A stretch of 64,000 nucleotides of DNA. Origin: Armatimonadota bacterium. GTDB taxonomy: Bacteria > Armatimonadota > UBA5829 > DTJY01. The notes beneath the pieces were generated by a model. That model was not told where the DNA came from, searched no databases, and saw only the letters and a list, made by a program, of their open reading frames with translations. Shown here piece by piece: positions 1 to 8,965 of the stretch. Numbering within the stretch: position 1 is the first letter of the stretch; each line of letters opens with the position of its first letter. The stretch is taken from contig JAIMAU010000005.1 in assembly GCA_023511795.1 (NCBI GenBank), positions 62,001 through 126,000 of the forward strand, read 5' to 3'. The position numbers and the translations under genes were made by a program.

Positions 1-6
1 GTTGGA

Positions 7-1476
7 ATGCCTATTCTTGTCGGAGGCGACCGCATTGCATATGTATCAGCAGATTTGGCTGAAAAATATAAGCCAGGGGACCAGCTGATAATTCTGAGAG
101 AAACGGGCGATATACTGCTTATCCCAAAGGAGATCCATGATTTGGTAACTTTAGCTGTTGACAAGGCGCTAGAAGCCTTCGAAGCTCTCAGGCTAGTTTC
201 CGATGAACAAATAACCCAATTCTACACCAATTTTGCCGAGCGATTGGCAGATGATGCTACATGGGCAAAAATTGCTCAGGCAAATGAAGCTGACGTGGCA
301 CGTGCAAAGGAAAAGGGGCGCTCAACCACTCGACTTGTAGCAGACGAAAAGATGCGGCGAACTATGATTGCTGGTCTACAACAATGGCGTGATCTCCCCT
401 CCGGGCGCGAAAAGGTGATACGAACCTATCAGCATGAAGGTTGGAAGCTTGATGAAGTCCAAAGCCCCTGTGGAGTTGTCGCCTTTGTGTTTGAAGGACG
501 CCCAAACGTCCTTGCTGACGCAACCGGCGTACTAAGAACAGGAAATACTGCTGTGTTTCGCATCGGAAGCGATGCATTGGGTACAGCACAAGCAATGATG
601 AAAACTGCTGTCAAGCCAGCTCTAATATCTTCTGGTTTACCTGAACACTCAGCCATCCTGCTTGAAAGCACAGAGCATTCAGCCGGGTGGGCGCTATTTG
701 CAGATCCCAGATTGGCACTTGTAGTTGCTAGAGGTTCAGGCAGGGCAACTGAAGTTTTAGGAGCAATTGCGCGCCAGGCTGGGAATGTTGCAAGTCTTCA
801 TGGTACTGGCGGCGCATGGATTATAACTGATGAAACCGCAGACCCTGCAAAGTTCGAGCTGGCAGTTTATAACTCAATTGACAGAAAAGTATGCAATACT
901 CTAAATGTTGTTTGCATACATCGCTCTCGGGCAGCCGACCTCATAGAAAGTATGTTAAATGCGCTCAAAAGACGAAGTGAGAAGCTAGGCCATGGATACC
1001 GAATCCACGTCGTCGAGAAAAGCGAGAATTTCATACCAAAAGAGTTGTTCGAGACGGAAACCGAAGTTCTTAGGGCAGATGGAATTCATCGCGAACCCAT
1101 CGCCACCATCTTGCCCCAAAACAAACTAGGGTATGAATGGGAATGGGAGCAAACGCCCGAGGTAACTGTGACAATTATTTCAAACCTAGCGGAGGGCATT
1201 CAGCTTTTCAATGAGCAAAGCCCTCTTATGGTTGCCTCACTGATTAGCGAAGATCCAACTGCTCACGAACGCTTTTTTGCAGAAATCAATGCCCCATTCG
1301 TAGGGAACGGATTCACTAGGTGGGTTGACGGCCAATATGCTCTCAGACGACCAGAGTTGGGGATATCAAATTGGCAAAATGGCCGCCTACTAGCTCGCAG
1401 CGGCATATTAACTGGCGACGGAGTCTATACCATCCGTCTTCGAGCACATCAAACGGACGCCGATGTTCATAGGTAG
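7..1476 (+). CDS. ProA-like aldehyde dehydrogenase superfamily protein
   Basis: Residues from about 60 onward read as a glutamate-5-semialdehyde dehydrogenase (ProA)-type NAD(P)-dependent aldehyde dehydrogenase. The segment VVAFVFEGRPNVLADATG matches the ProA region with the ENRPNV-like motif, and Cys296 in DRKVCNTLNVVC sits where the catalytic thiol lies. ProA makes glutamate 5-semialdehyde from glutamyl phosphate in proline synthesis. This protein has 489 residues against roughly 415-420 for ProA, with an extra N-terminal segment of about 60 residues, and its C-terminal part (NGFTRWVDGQYALRRPELGI) departs from the usual ProA end. It could therefore be a paralogue with another substrate. The frame is open to base 1, so the true start may lie outside the window. 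No kinase (proB) partner is visible. Family sure, substrate unsure. Confidence 0.75.
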   Translation: MPILVGGDRIAYVSADLAEKYKPGDQLIILRETGDILLIPKEIHDLVTLAVDKALEAFEALRLVSDEQITQFYTNFAERLADDATWAKIAQANEADVARAKEKGRSTTRLVADEKMRRTMIAGLQQWRDLPSGREKVIRTYQHEGWKLDEVQSPCGVVAFVFEGRPNVLADATGVLRTGNTAVFRIGSDALGTAQAMMKTAVKPALISSGLPEHSAILLESTEHSAGWALFADPRLALVVARGSGRATEVLGAIARQAGNVASLHGTGGAWIITDETADPAKFELAVYNSIDRKVCNTLNVVCIHRSRAADLIESMLNALKRRSEKLGHGYRIHVVEKSENFIPKELFETETEVLRADGIHREPIATILPQNKLGYEWEWEQTPEVTVTIISNLAEGIQLFNEQSPLMVASLISEDPTAHERFFAEINAPFVGNGFTRWVDGQYALRRPELGISNWQNGRLLARSGILTGDGVYTIRLRAHQTDADVHR

Positions 1477-1514
1477 AAAGAATAATTATTTTGTAAAGGA
1501 CAGCGATTCAAATT

Positions 1515-3758
1515 ATGCGAATTTTATTTTTGTTGCTCATATTAGCAACAGCTAGCCCTTGCTTACCAGCTCCAGTTGCTACGTGGATTCCCAACCAACC
1601 GGCAGGACTTAACGTCGTTTCGGTGCCAGACGGCCAGTGGGAAGCTTGCGTAGTAACCAATCGAGATGCAATTCGATTAAAGAAGGGCACCCAACCAAAA
1701 AGCAACTATTTGTACTTTAAGCTTTCCCCAGACTTAAGGGCAAAATTTGGCTTCGACGCTTGGCTGATTGTTGAATTCTTCGACAATGCACTATCGCATG
1801 TAGGAGTTCAATACAATTCTAGCCAGGCGTATACCAATGCTAAAGGTTTCCTTCTTACAGCTACTGGTGAATGGCAAAAAGCTATGATATATCTGCCAAA
1901 TGTGAAGTTTGCTGGTCTCCAAAACGGCGGCGCAGACTTTAGGCTTTCGCATTCCGGAAGTTCGCTCACTGTCTCAAAAGTTGAAATATATGCTGAGAAA
2001 CCATACGTACAAATACCGTCGGACAAGGAGCGTGTCATGAAAAACTTAAAGTTTAATCCCGCACCAAAAGGTATGTTTTACACTTTTGGCGTGAACGAAA
2101 TCGATGAACCATCAGCGCTCTTTTATAGGTCGCTTGGTGTAACTAGCATCGAAAGTTATGTCACATGGGAGACGTGTGAGCGCGAAGCTGAAGGAAAATG
2201 GGATTGGTCCTACTGGGATAAGCAGGTCCAAGTGCTCAAGGACACAGGTTTAAAATGGGTACCATTTATAATTCTTGGGCCGGCATACTCAACGCCTGAT
2301 TGGTTTAGAGCAAGCAAAGAACATTTCCCCTGCCGTTGTCTTGAACATGGAATTGATAGCAAAATTGAATCGCTTTGGAATCCAAATTTACCAAAGTGGA
2401 TTGAGCGCTTCATTGCCGAGTTTGCAAAGCGATACCTCGACTCAAACATAATTGAATCCGTTCTGCTCGGTATCCAAGGTGACTTTGGCGAGGCAATTTA
2501 CTCAGTAACTGGTGGCGGCTGGACCTTCAAAATTCCTGGAGAGTATCACAACCATGCAGGCTACTGGTGTGATGACCCCTATGCTCTCTCTGATTTCCAA
2601 AAGTTTGTTGAGAGAAAATATAAGACAATCCAATCGGTCAATAAAGCATGGGGTTGCTTATTTGATTCCTTCAATAAGGTTGATTTTCCCGGGAGAAAGG
2701 ACGAACTAACAGCTTTCCAAGCGAAGGCTAAATCAGGCGACCCTAAAGCACGCCGCAGGTGGCTCGATTTTATTGAGTGGTACCGTGAGGCAATGACCCG
2801 ATGGGCAGACTGGTGGATAAAAATAACAAGAAAGTATTTTCCTACAGCACCGATTTATTTATGCACCGGCGGCGATGCCGAACCTAGGCATGGTTCAAAT
2901 TTCGCCGAACAATGCCGAATTGCCGCAAAATACGATGCCGGAGTGCGCATCACAAATGAAGCATCCGATTATGCCACCAATTTTGTGATTACACGATGGG
3001 TGGCTTCAGCGGCGAAGTATTATGGCGCGTACTATGGTTTCGAACCTGCTGGAGCCGAGGACGAGAAAGGTATAGTTGCTCGTATATACAACGCCACAGC
3101 TTCGGGTGCAAATCAACTTCACGACTACGCAGGTAACGTTACCCAATCGCAAGAGCGAATCGACACACAGCGCAAACATTTGAAATACCTTTTCCATGTC
3201 GAGGAACCAATTGTTCCAATCGCACTTTGGTATCCCAACGTCCACATGACCATTCATTGGGGCGAGGGCTATTTTGGTAAGGCAGCAACTTTTAGGGACT
3301 ACACGGACTGGGATTATATAGATGAGACAATGCTTAGGAACAGAGCGCTAGAAAGGTACAAATTGCTTGTAATCCTCCATGGAAGGATTATCGAGACGGA
3401 TGACGCTCGGCGAATTGCAGATTGGATAAAAAAGGGCGGCAAAGTATTAGTCATGGATATAGAAAAGTTTGAAAGCGTAGAAGGCACAAATGAACCTGAG
3501 CAAGTCTTGACACAGGCTGGAATTACCCGAGTGAATGGCTGGAATGAGTTAATTTCGGAGCTTCGCAAGGCATTGGCAAGCTTTGGCTATCCGGTTTACG
3601 ACCTGAAAAAGGATGGAATTTTTGGCACTCAAATTAGCAATAATAGATTTCTTTTCCTAAATACTTCTAAAGCTCAAGCGCAAATTGAGATTGAAAATCT
3701 GGGGAAGAAATACAAGGCTTTCCTACCTGCTGAGACAATAACGGAGGTTGACCTTTAA
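1515..3758 (+). CDS. Exported GH14/GH42-like glycoside hydrolase
   Basis: The 747-residue protein starts with a clear signal peptide (MRILFLLLILATASPCLPAP) and is predicted to be secreted. Residues of about 20-170 look like a beta-sandwich accessory domain. From about 180 a TIM-barrel begins (SIESYVTWETCEREAEGKWD, WVPFIILGP), typical of beta-amylase/beta-galactosidase-type clan A enzymes. The acidic segments GIQGDFGEAIY and RITNEASDY are candidates for the catalytic acid and nucleophile. A C-terminal alpha/beta domain (LLVILHGRIIETDDARRI, GGKVLVMDIE) resembles the glutamine-amidotransferase-like domain of GH42 enzymes. The gene is followed after four bases by the creatininase-family gene and is probably cotranscribed with it. 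The exact GH family is an inference; the glycosidase fold is well supported. Confidence 0.75.
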   Translation: MRILFLLLILATASPCLPAPVATWIPNQPAGLNVVSVPDGQWEACVVTNRDAIRLKKGTQPKSNYLYFKLSPDLRAKFGFDAWLIVEFFDNALSHVGVQYNSSQAYTNAKGFLLTATGEWQKAMIYLPNVKFAGLQNGGADFRLSHSGSSLTVSKVEIYAEKPYVQIPSDKERVMKNLKFNPAPKGMFYTFGVNEIDEPSALFYRSLGVTSIESYVTWETCEREAEGKWDWSYWDKQVQVLKDTGLKWVPFIILGPAYSTPDWFRASKEHFPCRCLEHGIDSKIESLWNPNLPKWIERFIAEFAKRYLDSNIIESVLLGIQGDFGEAIYSVTGGGWTFKIPGEYHNHAGYWCDDPYALSDFQKFVERKYKTIQSVNKAWGCLFDSFNKVDFPGRKDELTAFQAKAKSGDPKARRRWLDFIEWYREAMTRWADWWIKITRKYFPTAPIYLCTGGDAEPRHGSNFAEQCRIAAKYDAGVRITNEASDYATNFVITRWVASAAKYYGAYYGFEPAGAEDEKGIVARIYNATASGANQLHDYAGNVTQSQERIDTQRKHLKYLFHVEEPIVPIALWYPNVHMTIHWGEGYFGKAATFRDYTDWDYIDETMLRNRALERYKLLVILHGRIIETDDARRIADWIKKGGKVLVMDIEKFESVEGTNEPEQVLTQAGITRVNGWNELISELRKALASFGYPVYDLKKDGIFGTQISNNRFLFLNTSKAQAQIEIENLGKKYKAFLPAETITEVDL

Positions 3759-3762
3759 AGCT

Positions 3763-4437
3763 ATGAGATATGAATACATGAAGCCAGAAGATTATCGCCG
3801 TGCGAAAGAGACCGCTCCAATAGCATATCTACCTTGGGGAGCTCATGAATGGCATGGAGTGCATAATCCGCTTGGATTGGACACACTCAAGGCACATGCC
3901 CTTTGCTTGGAACTCTGTGCTGAGACAGGAGGCATAGTTTTCCCAGCAGTCTACTGTGGTTTTCAGACGATGAAGCCTTACGCTGGATTCGACTGCACGC
4001 TAGAGTTCAGCCGTGAATTGGTGCAGGAGCATGTTCGGCAATATTTAGCAGAACTCGCTGCTGAGAAATTCAAGGTCATCGTGATTGTTATGGGTCATTA
4101 TGGTGGCGAACACCAAAAAGCAATTCAAGAAGTAGTTTCGGAATTTAACTCTAACCAACATTCAACAGTCGCGTGGGCTTTTCCAGACTATGAGCCCACG
4201 AAAAGCGAGGGATTTCCAGGCGACCACGCAGGAATTGGTGAAACTTCCTATATGATGTATTTCTACCCCCAGCTTGTTGACCTTTCAAAACTTCCAGAGC
4301 GAGAGTTAACCACAAGCGAAGATGGCATAATGGGAAACCCCCGACTTGCTTCCTCAAAACGTGGGCGTGACCAAACTAATATCTTTGTAAAGAATGCCGC
4401 TTTGAAGATTAAAGAACTACTCCAAAAGTCATTGTAA
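3763..4437 (+). CDS. Creatininase-family amidohydrolase
   Basis: The N-terminal LPWGAHEWHGVHNPLGLDT is the hallmark metal-binding region of the creatininase family (usual form G-x-x-E-x-H-G-x-H-L-P-x-x-T-D), and VIVIVMGHYGGEH corresponds to its NGHGGN motif. FPGDHAGIGETSYM supplies the conserved Asp-His-Ala-G-x-x-E-T segment. The family includes creatinine amidohydrolase and metal-dependent amidases acting on small ring compounds, so the substrate cannot be read from sequence. Length (224 aa) fits the family. An upstream TTG at 3748 is in frame, but a GGAGG ends directly before it with no spacer; ATG 3763 gives a workable spacing, so it was chosen. It follows the glycosidase gene by four bases. 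Confidence 0.85.
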   Translation: MRYEYMKPEDYRRAKETAPIAYLPWGAHEWHGVHNPLGLDTLKAHALCLELCAETGGIVFPAVYCGFQTMKPYAGFDCTLEFSRELVQEHVRQYLAELAAEKFKVIVIVMGHYGGEHQKAIQEVVSEFNSNQHSTVAWAFPDYEPTKSEGFPGDHAGIGETSYMMYFYPQLVDLSKLPERELTTSEDGIMGNPRLASSKRGRDQTNIFVKNAALKIKELLQKSL

Positions 4438-4470
4438 TTAAAGTTCAACCTTCCAACGGCGGTGGCTTAC

Positions 4471-4896
4471 ATGGCAAATGTTCATAAGGATTTCCATGGT
4501 TGCTTCAGCTATGCACTCAAGTTCCTTTATGAGGAATTTGGATTTAGTGAAGTGGAGGAATATCTTCGCAGAATAGCACGCAACGTGTATGCACCACTTA
4601 TCGAGTCACTTCGCAGTTTTGGGTTACCAGCCTTGAAGAAATACTTGGAAAACATAATGGCTTTAGAAGAAGCAGATTTTGATTTGCAATATAAAGATAG
4701 TAAATTGCTACTAATAGTTAAGAAGTGCCCCGCCCTTCACCATATGCGCGCACGCAGCTATGAAGTCTTTGAGCGATTCTGCGAATCTACACGAATCATA
4801 AACGAAGAAATTTGCCGACAGGCTGGGTACAAAGCAACCGTAAAATATGACCAGCTAAAGGGAACGTGTACGCAGTGCTTTCAAAAGGAAAAATGA
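4471..4896 (+). CDS. Small protein of unknown function, paralogue of next gene
   Basis: This 141-residue cytoplasmic protein has no signal peptide or membrane segment. It is helical in the first half and has conserved-looking cysteines in the second (KKCPALHHM, CESTR, KGTCTQCF). The pattern CP-x(n)-Y-x(n)-C-x(n)-G-Y-x(n)-G-x-C is shared with the gene at 4900, so the two are tandem paralogues. The architecture is reminiscent of the L-2-amino-thiazoline-4-carboxylic acid hydrolase-like family, but that is only a tentative suggestion. ATG 4471 was preferred to an in-frame GTG at 4462 because GGCGGTGG lies just upstream of the ATG. It belongs to the + strand gene run 1-6348. Confidence 0.6.
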   Translation: MANVHKDFHGCFSYALKFLYEEFGFSEVEEYLRRIARNVYAPLIESLRSFGLPALKKYLENIMALEEADFDLQYKDSKLLLIVKKCPALHHMRARSYEVFERFCESTRIINEEICRQAGYKATVKYDQLKGTCTQCFQKEK

Positions 4897-4899
4897 AAC

Positions 4900-5328
4900 A
4901 TGATTTCTTGCACTGAATTTGTTATGGCTTACAGTGAACTATTTGCTTTCATCGAAGATCGTCATGGAAAAGAAACATTATTGCGCTTTTGGGAGCAATT
5001 ATCTGATAAATTCTTATACAACCTTCGACAACTTGTAAGTGAGAAAGGCCTTGCCGGCATGTATGAGTATTGGACGCATACGTTAACCGAAGAGGGTGGC
5101 AAACATTCGCTAATTTTGACCAATGATGAATTCCGAATTGAAATGGAATGCTGTCCCTCGATCTCTATTCTACGCAATAATCAGCATCTAAAGCCCTACT
5201 ATGATTACTGCGAACACTGCAAGGTACTTTACAAAAGAGTAATTGAACCATTTGGTTACCACTGCGAGTTGTTAATCCATGACAGCACCACTGGAAAATG
5301 CACACTCAGGGTGAGAAGGAAAACTTAA
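4900..5328 (+). CDS. Small Cys-rich protein of unknown function, tandem paralogue
   Basis: This 142-residue protein has the same layout as its upstream neighbour: a helical N-terminal half (AFIEDRHGKETLLRFWEQL), then ECCPSISILRNN, YYDYCEHCKVLYKRV, GYHCELLIHD and a final TGKCTLRVRR. The ordered cysteines (CCP, CEHC, GKC) could bind a metal or form an active-site thiol. They recall L-2-amino-thiazoline-4-carboxylic acid hydrolase-like proteins, a weak match made from memory. It starts three bases after the upstream stop, with AAAGGA about ten bases before the ATG, and is surely in the same operon. Function unknown. Confidence 0.6.
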   Translation: MISCTEFVMAYSELFAFIEDRHGKETLLRFWEQLSDKFLYNLRQLVSEKGLAGMYEYWTHTLTEEGGKHSLILTNDEFRIEMECCPSISILRNNQHLKPYYDYCEHCKVLYKRVIEPFGYHCELLIHDSTTGKCTLRVRRKT

Positions 5329-5334
5329 ACTACC

Positions 5335-6348
5335 ATGAGAAGACTGGCAACCTGCTTAATTTTCATCAGCCTGCTTTCTTCGGCATATGGGTCCATCGAG
5401 TGGCAGAATGGTCCGATGTTGCCCACTGCACGCGATAGACTTGGCTCAGGAGTGGTAGGCAATCTGTTCATAATTGCAGGAGGAGCATATTGGAAAAAGA
5501 TGGAAAAATGGTACCACTCTGATACAATAGCTTACTCTTCAAAGACAGACAAATGGACTCGCCTGGCCTACCTTCCGAAAGCTGGTGCTTACGGAGCAAG
5601 CGCAGTTATGCAAGACAATCGTGGCAACGAACAGCTATTAATCGCAGGCGGCTCAAATGAAAGCGGCGCATACGCAAACTGCTTCCGACTGGTTAAAGAA
5701 AGAGGAAAATTTCAATGGAAGCAACTTCCCTCGCTGCCTAAACCGCTTGCCGGAGCCTCTGCCGCTGTTATTGAAAACAGGTTCTATGTGTTCGGTGGGG
5801 CATCGAGCATGAATGAAGAAGGAATCCGCACCGCTTGCCCTACTCTCCTCGAGCTCAGATTCGACAATCATATGGTCCCAGAAAATCGCTGGCGCGAAAT
5901 TATACTTCCAAATGCACCATCACCGAGAATAGGAGCAGCAGTTGCATCGTGTGGGAAGCAACTCTTTGTTTTTGGAGGATATGGCGTGCAAGCAGACGGC
6001 AAGCTTGGCAATTTTAACGATGCGTATGTTCTGGATTTATCCAAACCAGGGATTCGCTTGTGGAAGCGAATAGCTAATTTGCCAATTCCAGTCAGATGGG
6101 CAAGCGCAGTTGCGCTCGACTCAGATAACATTGGAATCTTTGGAGGATATGGCGAATATTTTCTCGACAAATCCTTTATTTACAATATAGAAAAAGACAC
6201 CTATCGCATTGATTCACCAATCCCCAAAGCAACAGCCATAATGGCATCAGGCATCAGTAGGGATGGAATAATTTTTCTGGCAGGCGGTGAAGACGAACCT
6301 AAGCATCGGACAGCATCGTTCTTTATTGGCCGATGGAAACCAGACTAA
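5335..6348 (+). CDS. Exported Kelch-repeat beta-propeller protein
   Basis: A signal peptide (MRRLATCLIFISLLSSAYGS) is followed by five to six Kelch blades. Each carries the Gly-Gly followed by spaced aromatic residues: LFIIAGGAYWKK, LLIAGGSNESG, FYVFGGASSM, LFVFGGYGVQ, IGIFGGYGEY and IIFLAGGEDE. The 337-residue length suits a single six-bladed propeller. Exported Kelch proteins include N-acetylneuraminate epimerase (NanM) and many glycan-binding or mutarotase-like proteins. NanM-like activity is possible here because sialidase-like genes lie nearby, but no specific catalytic residues were identified. The stop overlaps by four bases the stop of the convergent gene at 6345. Confidence 0.8.
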   Translation: MRRLATCLIFISLLSSAYGSIEWQNGPMLPTARDRLGSGVVGNLFIIAGGAYWKKMEKWYHSDTIAYSSKTDKWTRLAYLPKAGAYGASAVMQDNRGNEQLLIAGGSNESGAYANCFRLVKERGKFQWKQLPSLPKPLAGASAAVIENRFYVFGGASSMNEEGIRTACPTLLELRFDNHMVPENRWREIILPNAPSPRIGAAVASCGKQLFVFGGYGVQADGKLGNFNDAYVLDLSKPGIRLWKRIANLPIPVRWASAVALDSDNIGIFGGYGEYFLDKSFIYNIEKDTYRIDSPIPKATAIMASGISRDGIIFLAGGEDEPKHRTASFFIGRWKPD

Positions 6349-7733
6349 CGAAAGCATATTGAGTAGAGGTCAGCATCCATAAGTTTAAATCTCAAGCGCA
6401 CTGGCTTTCCTGCCAAGTGGGAAACATCCTTTTTACCGTTCCATGAAACTACTCGCATTATTTCATCGCCATAGATTGTTTGACAATCCTCCATAGCAAA
6501 TCCCGGAATAGGCTTGCCATCCTTATCCTGTATTTCAACCTTGACTTCACCAATTGCTGAAGTTGAGTAATTTATCACTAGTTCCTTGCCGCTAAAAATG
6601 AGAGCTTTTGTAAGCATTTCACCACCATTTGCGTCGGCATGCAGCGAAACAAAACCGTCTTTGCGAATTGTTGTCCTCATCAAACCATTGGTAGCATGAC
6701 GGTAGTGCTGTGAATAATAAATTGTCAGCTCACCTGATTTGAGCTCAAGAATTCCCCATGCCGCCATTACATTACGGTCCGTCCAATTCTCTTGGTCGAG
6801 CCCTGGACGCACGAACGCCTCCCGCCATCGCTTGAACTTCAACCCATCTCTGCTGCTAATAAAAACCCCATCTGAGATACCCATTATAGGATGAGATTCA
6901 ACCGCTTTTCGATTTGGCACAAAACGCTTTGGGAAGCCAACATAAATATGTGGCGCATACGGATATGGCATGATTGCATTAGTGTAAAGATGCTCAGCAG
7001 GAGTCTCACCCCAATCCAGCCATTCTCCTGCGGTCCAATGAATAAAATCATCCGAGGTCGCGCGTTTGACATCGCGAACTTGATTTCGAAAATCCCTGTA
7101 GTAGCAAACATATTTCTTTAGATTGGCATCCCAGAAAGCAACGTTTTGAGAATCAAAAGCACCGTCGGTGATAATAGCATTGTCGCTAAGCTGCTTCCAA
7201 CGATAGCCATCTTGAGATACAAATGCGTAGAGAACACTTCGTCCATCACCCGATCCCGGCGCAACCGCCTTGTATAGCTGGTCAGACTTCGCAGTGGGAT
7301 TGGTATCTTTAAAAGGAACAAACGCATGGCTGCCTTTTGAAAACCAAACAATATTGTTGTCTTTCGACCCATTGAATTCATATATTCCAAGCTTGGGCCT
7401 TTCCCAATGTATTCCATCTGTGCTTTCGGCAACACAAGCTACCTCAGGGTGGCTATTCTCGCCATTCGAACCTCTGTAATACATTTTGTACTTGTCGCCG
7501 TCGCGGAAAATTGTCACGTAAGCGCTAGTATCTCCTTCCCATGGAGCATCGAATGTAAAAACAGCACCCTGTGGGATAGGATGATGTAACTCGAGTGAAA
7601 CTCCCTTCATATGCTCGATTAAGTAATCATCGATAAAAAGCTCTAGTCGTGTTCCGATATTCAAAGCCTCTTCTCCTAGCGCTGCCTTTAGCATGAAAAC
7701 AAGCATCATGCCAATACAAACTAATATTCTCAT
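6345..7733 (-). CDS. Exported beta-propeller glycosidase-like protein
   Basis: This is a 462-residue protein with a signal peptide (MRILVCIGMMLVFMLKAALG). Residues 30-400 hold repeated strands of the type seen in five-bladed GH32/GH43/GH130-like propellers: RLELFIDDYLIE, KYKMYYRG, CVAESTDGIHWERP, AFVSQDGYRWKQL and GVFISSRDGLKFKRW. The C-terminal 90 residues form a beta-sandwich (KALIFSGKELVINYST). The family is known only as 'glycosyl hydrolase-like' in many environmental genomes and no catalytic residues can be named. It is a paralogue of the protein at 8958-10460. An in-frame TTG lies 18 bases upstream, but ATG 7733 has AAGAGG seven bases before it and makes the signal peptide start properly. 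It is the last gene of a four-gene operon. Confidence 0.7.
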   Translation of the reverse strand: MRILVCIGMMLVFMLKAALGEEALNIGTRLELFIDDYLIEHMKGVSLELHHPIPQGAVFTFDAPWEGDTSAYVTIFRDGDKYKMYYRGSNGENSHPEVACVAESTDGIHWERPKLGIYEFNGSKDNNIVWFSKGSHAFVPFKDTNPTAKSDQLYKAVAPGSGDGRSVLYAFVSQDGYRWKQLSDNAIITDGAFDSQNVAFWDANLKKYVCYYRDFRNQVRDVKRATSDDFIHWTAGEWLDWGETPAEHLYTNAIMPYPYAPHIYVGFPKRFVPNRKAVESHPIMGISDGVFISSRDGLKFKRWREAFVRPGLDQENWTDRNVMAAWGILELKSGELTIYYSQHYRHATNGLMRTTIRKDGFVSLHADANGGEMLTKALIFSGKELVINYSTSAIGEVKVEIQDKDGKPIPGFAMEDCQTIYGDEIMRVVSWNGKKDVSHLAGKPVRLRFKLMDADLYSICFR

Positions 7734-7744
7734 TTTTAACCTCT

Positions 7745-8965
7745 TTACCAAATTAAATCATGTAATCCAACCCACCTATGATCTCTAAAAGGTTTATTAT
7801 GGATTCCTAGCCAAATATCGGCAAGATTACTTTCCGCTTTCAGAAGAGCTATGAGGGCATAAGATGTTGTGCGCATATTCATACACCTTCGCCCAAGTTT
7901 TTGTTCCTCCTTGCCTTCGTAAACTCCATAAAACGCGCCATCGAGGCGAGGATCCCCAGTATCAATCCACTGCATTTCAAGCAACTTTTTCAAACTAATA
8001 TCGGCATGCTTGAGAAGCAGTTCGTCGCCGAGAATCTCGCCAATATCTCGAAATATCATCTCACTTACCGGCACTGCTGAAGGTATTTCGCCTTCAGCAA
8101 AACTCCCGTCACCTTCTTGAACTGATGCAAGCCAATGAGCAAATTTACGAGCCTTCTCAATAAAGGAGGAGTCTTCGAAAAACCTAGACGCAGCTATCAT
8201 CATCGCCGCACCGAAATCATCATTGTAAGCATGTTGAGGTAGCTTCGTTTGGCCTGGCTGTGGCGACATTACCTTTCCTGTGAATGGGTCGATATCAAGA
8301 TTAAGACTGCCATCATCCCGAATAAACTCGTCTCTATAGATGATTGCAATTGGAAGCAATCCCTTCTCGATATATCGTTGGTCACCTGAAAACCGAAAAA
8401 TATCGTAAAAGAATAACCCAGTACCTGAATGGAAGGAACCACGAGAATAAAAGTTCTCAAGTTTTGGGTCCATGTAAATTGCATACAAAGGCCATCCTCT
8501 ATACATTCCCCTATCGATTAGCCAATCAGCAAATAACCTAGCCCTATCCAGATAAAGCGCCTCACCAGTAGCCTCGTAGAGCCATGCTAACCCCCACGCG
8601 GCAGAAACAGCATCACGAGGTGCGAATTCGATAGATTGAGGCGTCAGTTCTCTGATTGCGCCAAAATATTGGTCTGAACGGTCCATTACCTGCAAAGACA
8701 ATATATATCGCCCGGCAAGCTCAGCAGAACGGAGATATCTAGCATCGCCCGTCCTCTTCCAAAGCGCAAGAAGACCCATTAACATTGTTCCAGTCATCCA
8801 GTTGCCGGTAAGCACAAGCTCCTTCGTATCTGCATCATAGCTTCGAATTCCCCGACCACGGTTTGCGTCCTGTCGGTCAGTAATTTGATTTCGTACCATC
8901 CATTCTCCACACAAGATAGCCCGTTCAAGAAGCAACGATGACTCAATCATTTTCCCATCACTCAT
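7745..8965 (-). CDS. Six-hairpin (alpha/alpha toroid) glycosidase-like protein
   Basis: This 406-residue protein lacks a signal peptide and shows repeated helical hairpins with the spacing of an (alpha/alpha)6 barrel: LLALWKRTGDARYLRSAELAG, GLAWLYEATGEALYLDRARLF, YDIFRFSGDQRYIEKGL and KKLLEMQWIDTGDPRLDG. Folds of this kind occur in N-acylglucosamine epimerases, unsaturated glucuronyl hydrolases (GH88/GH105) and GH127-like enzymes, and the subfamily cannot be fixed by eye. ATG 8965 was chosen over the ATG at 8998: AGAGG lies eight bases upstream, and its ATGAGTGA overlaps the stop of the preceding gene, typical of translational coupling. It sits between two paralogous propeller genes and probably acts on the same glycan fragments. 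Confidence 0.65.
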   Translation of the reverse strand: MSDGKMIESSLLLERAILCGEWMVRNQITDRQDANRGRGIRSYDADTKELVLTGNWMTGTMLMGLLALWKRTGDARYLRSAELAGRYILSLQVMDRSDQYFGAIRELTPQSIEFAPRDAVSAAWGLAWLYEATGEALYLDRARLFADWLIDRGMYRGWPLYAIYMDPKLENFYSRGSFHSGTGLFFYDIFRFSGDQRYIEKGLLPIAIIYRDEFIRDDGSLNLDIDPFTGKVMSPQPGQTKLPQHAYNDDFGAAMMIAASRFFEDSSFIEKARKFAHWLASVQEGDGSFAEGEIPSAVPVSEMIFRDIGEILGDELLLKHADISLKKLLEMQWIDTGDPRLDGAFYGVYEGKEEQKLGRRCMNMRTTSYALIALLKAESNLADIWLGIHNKPFRDHRWVGLHDLIW

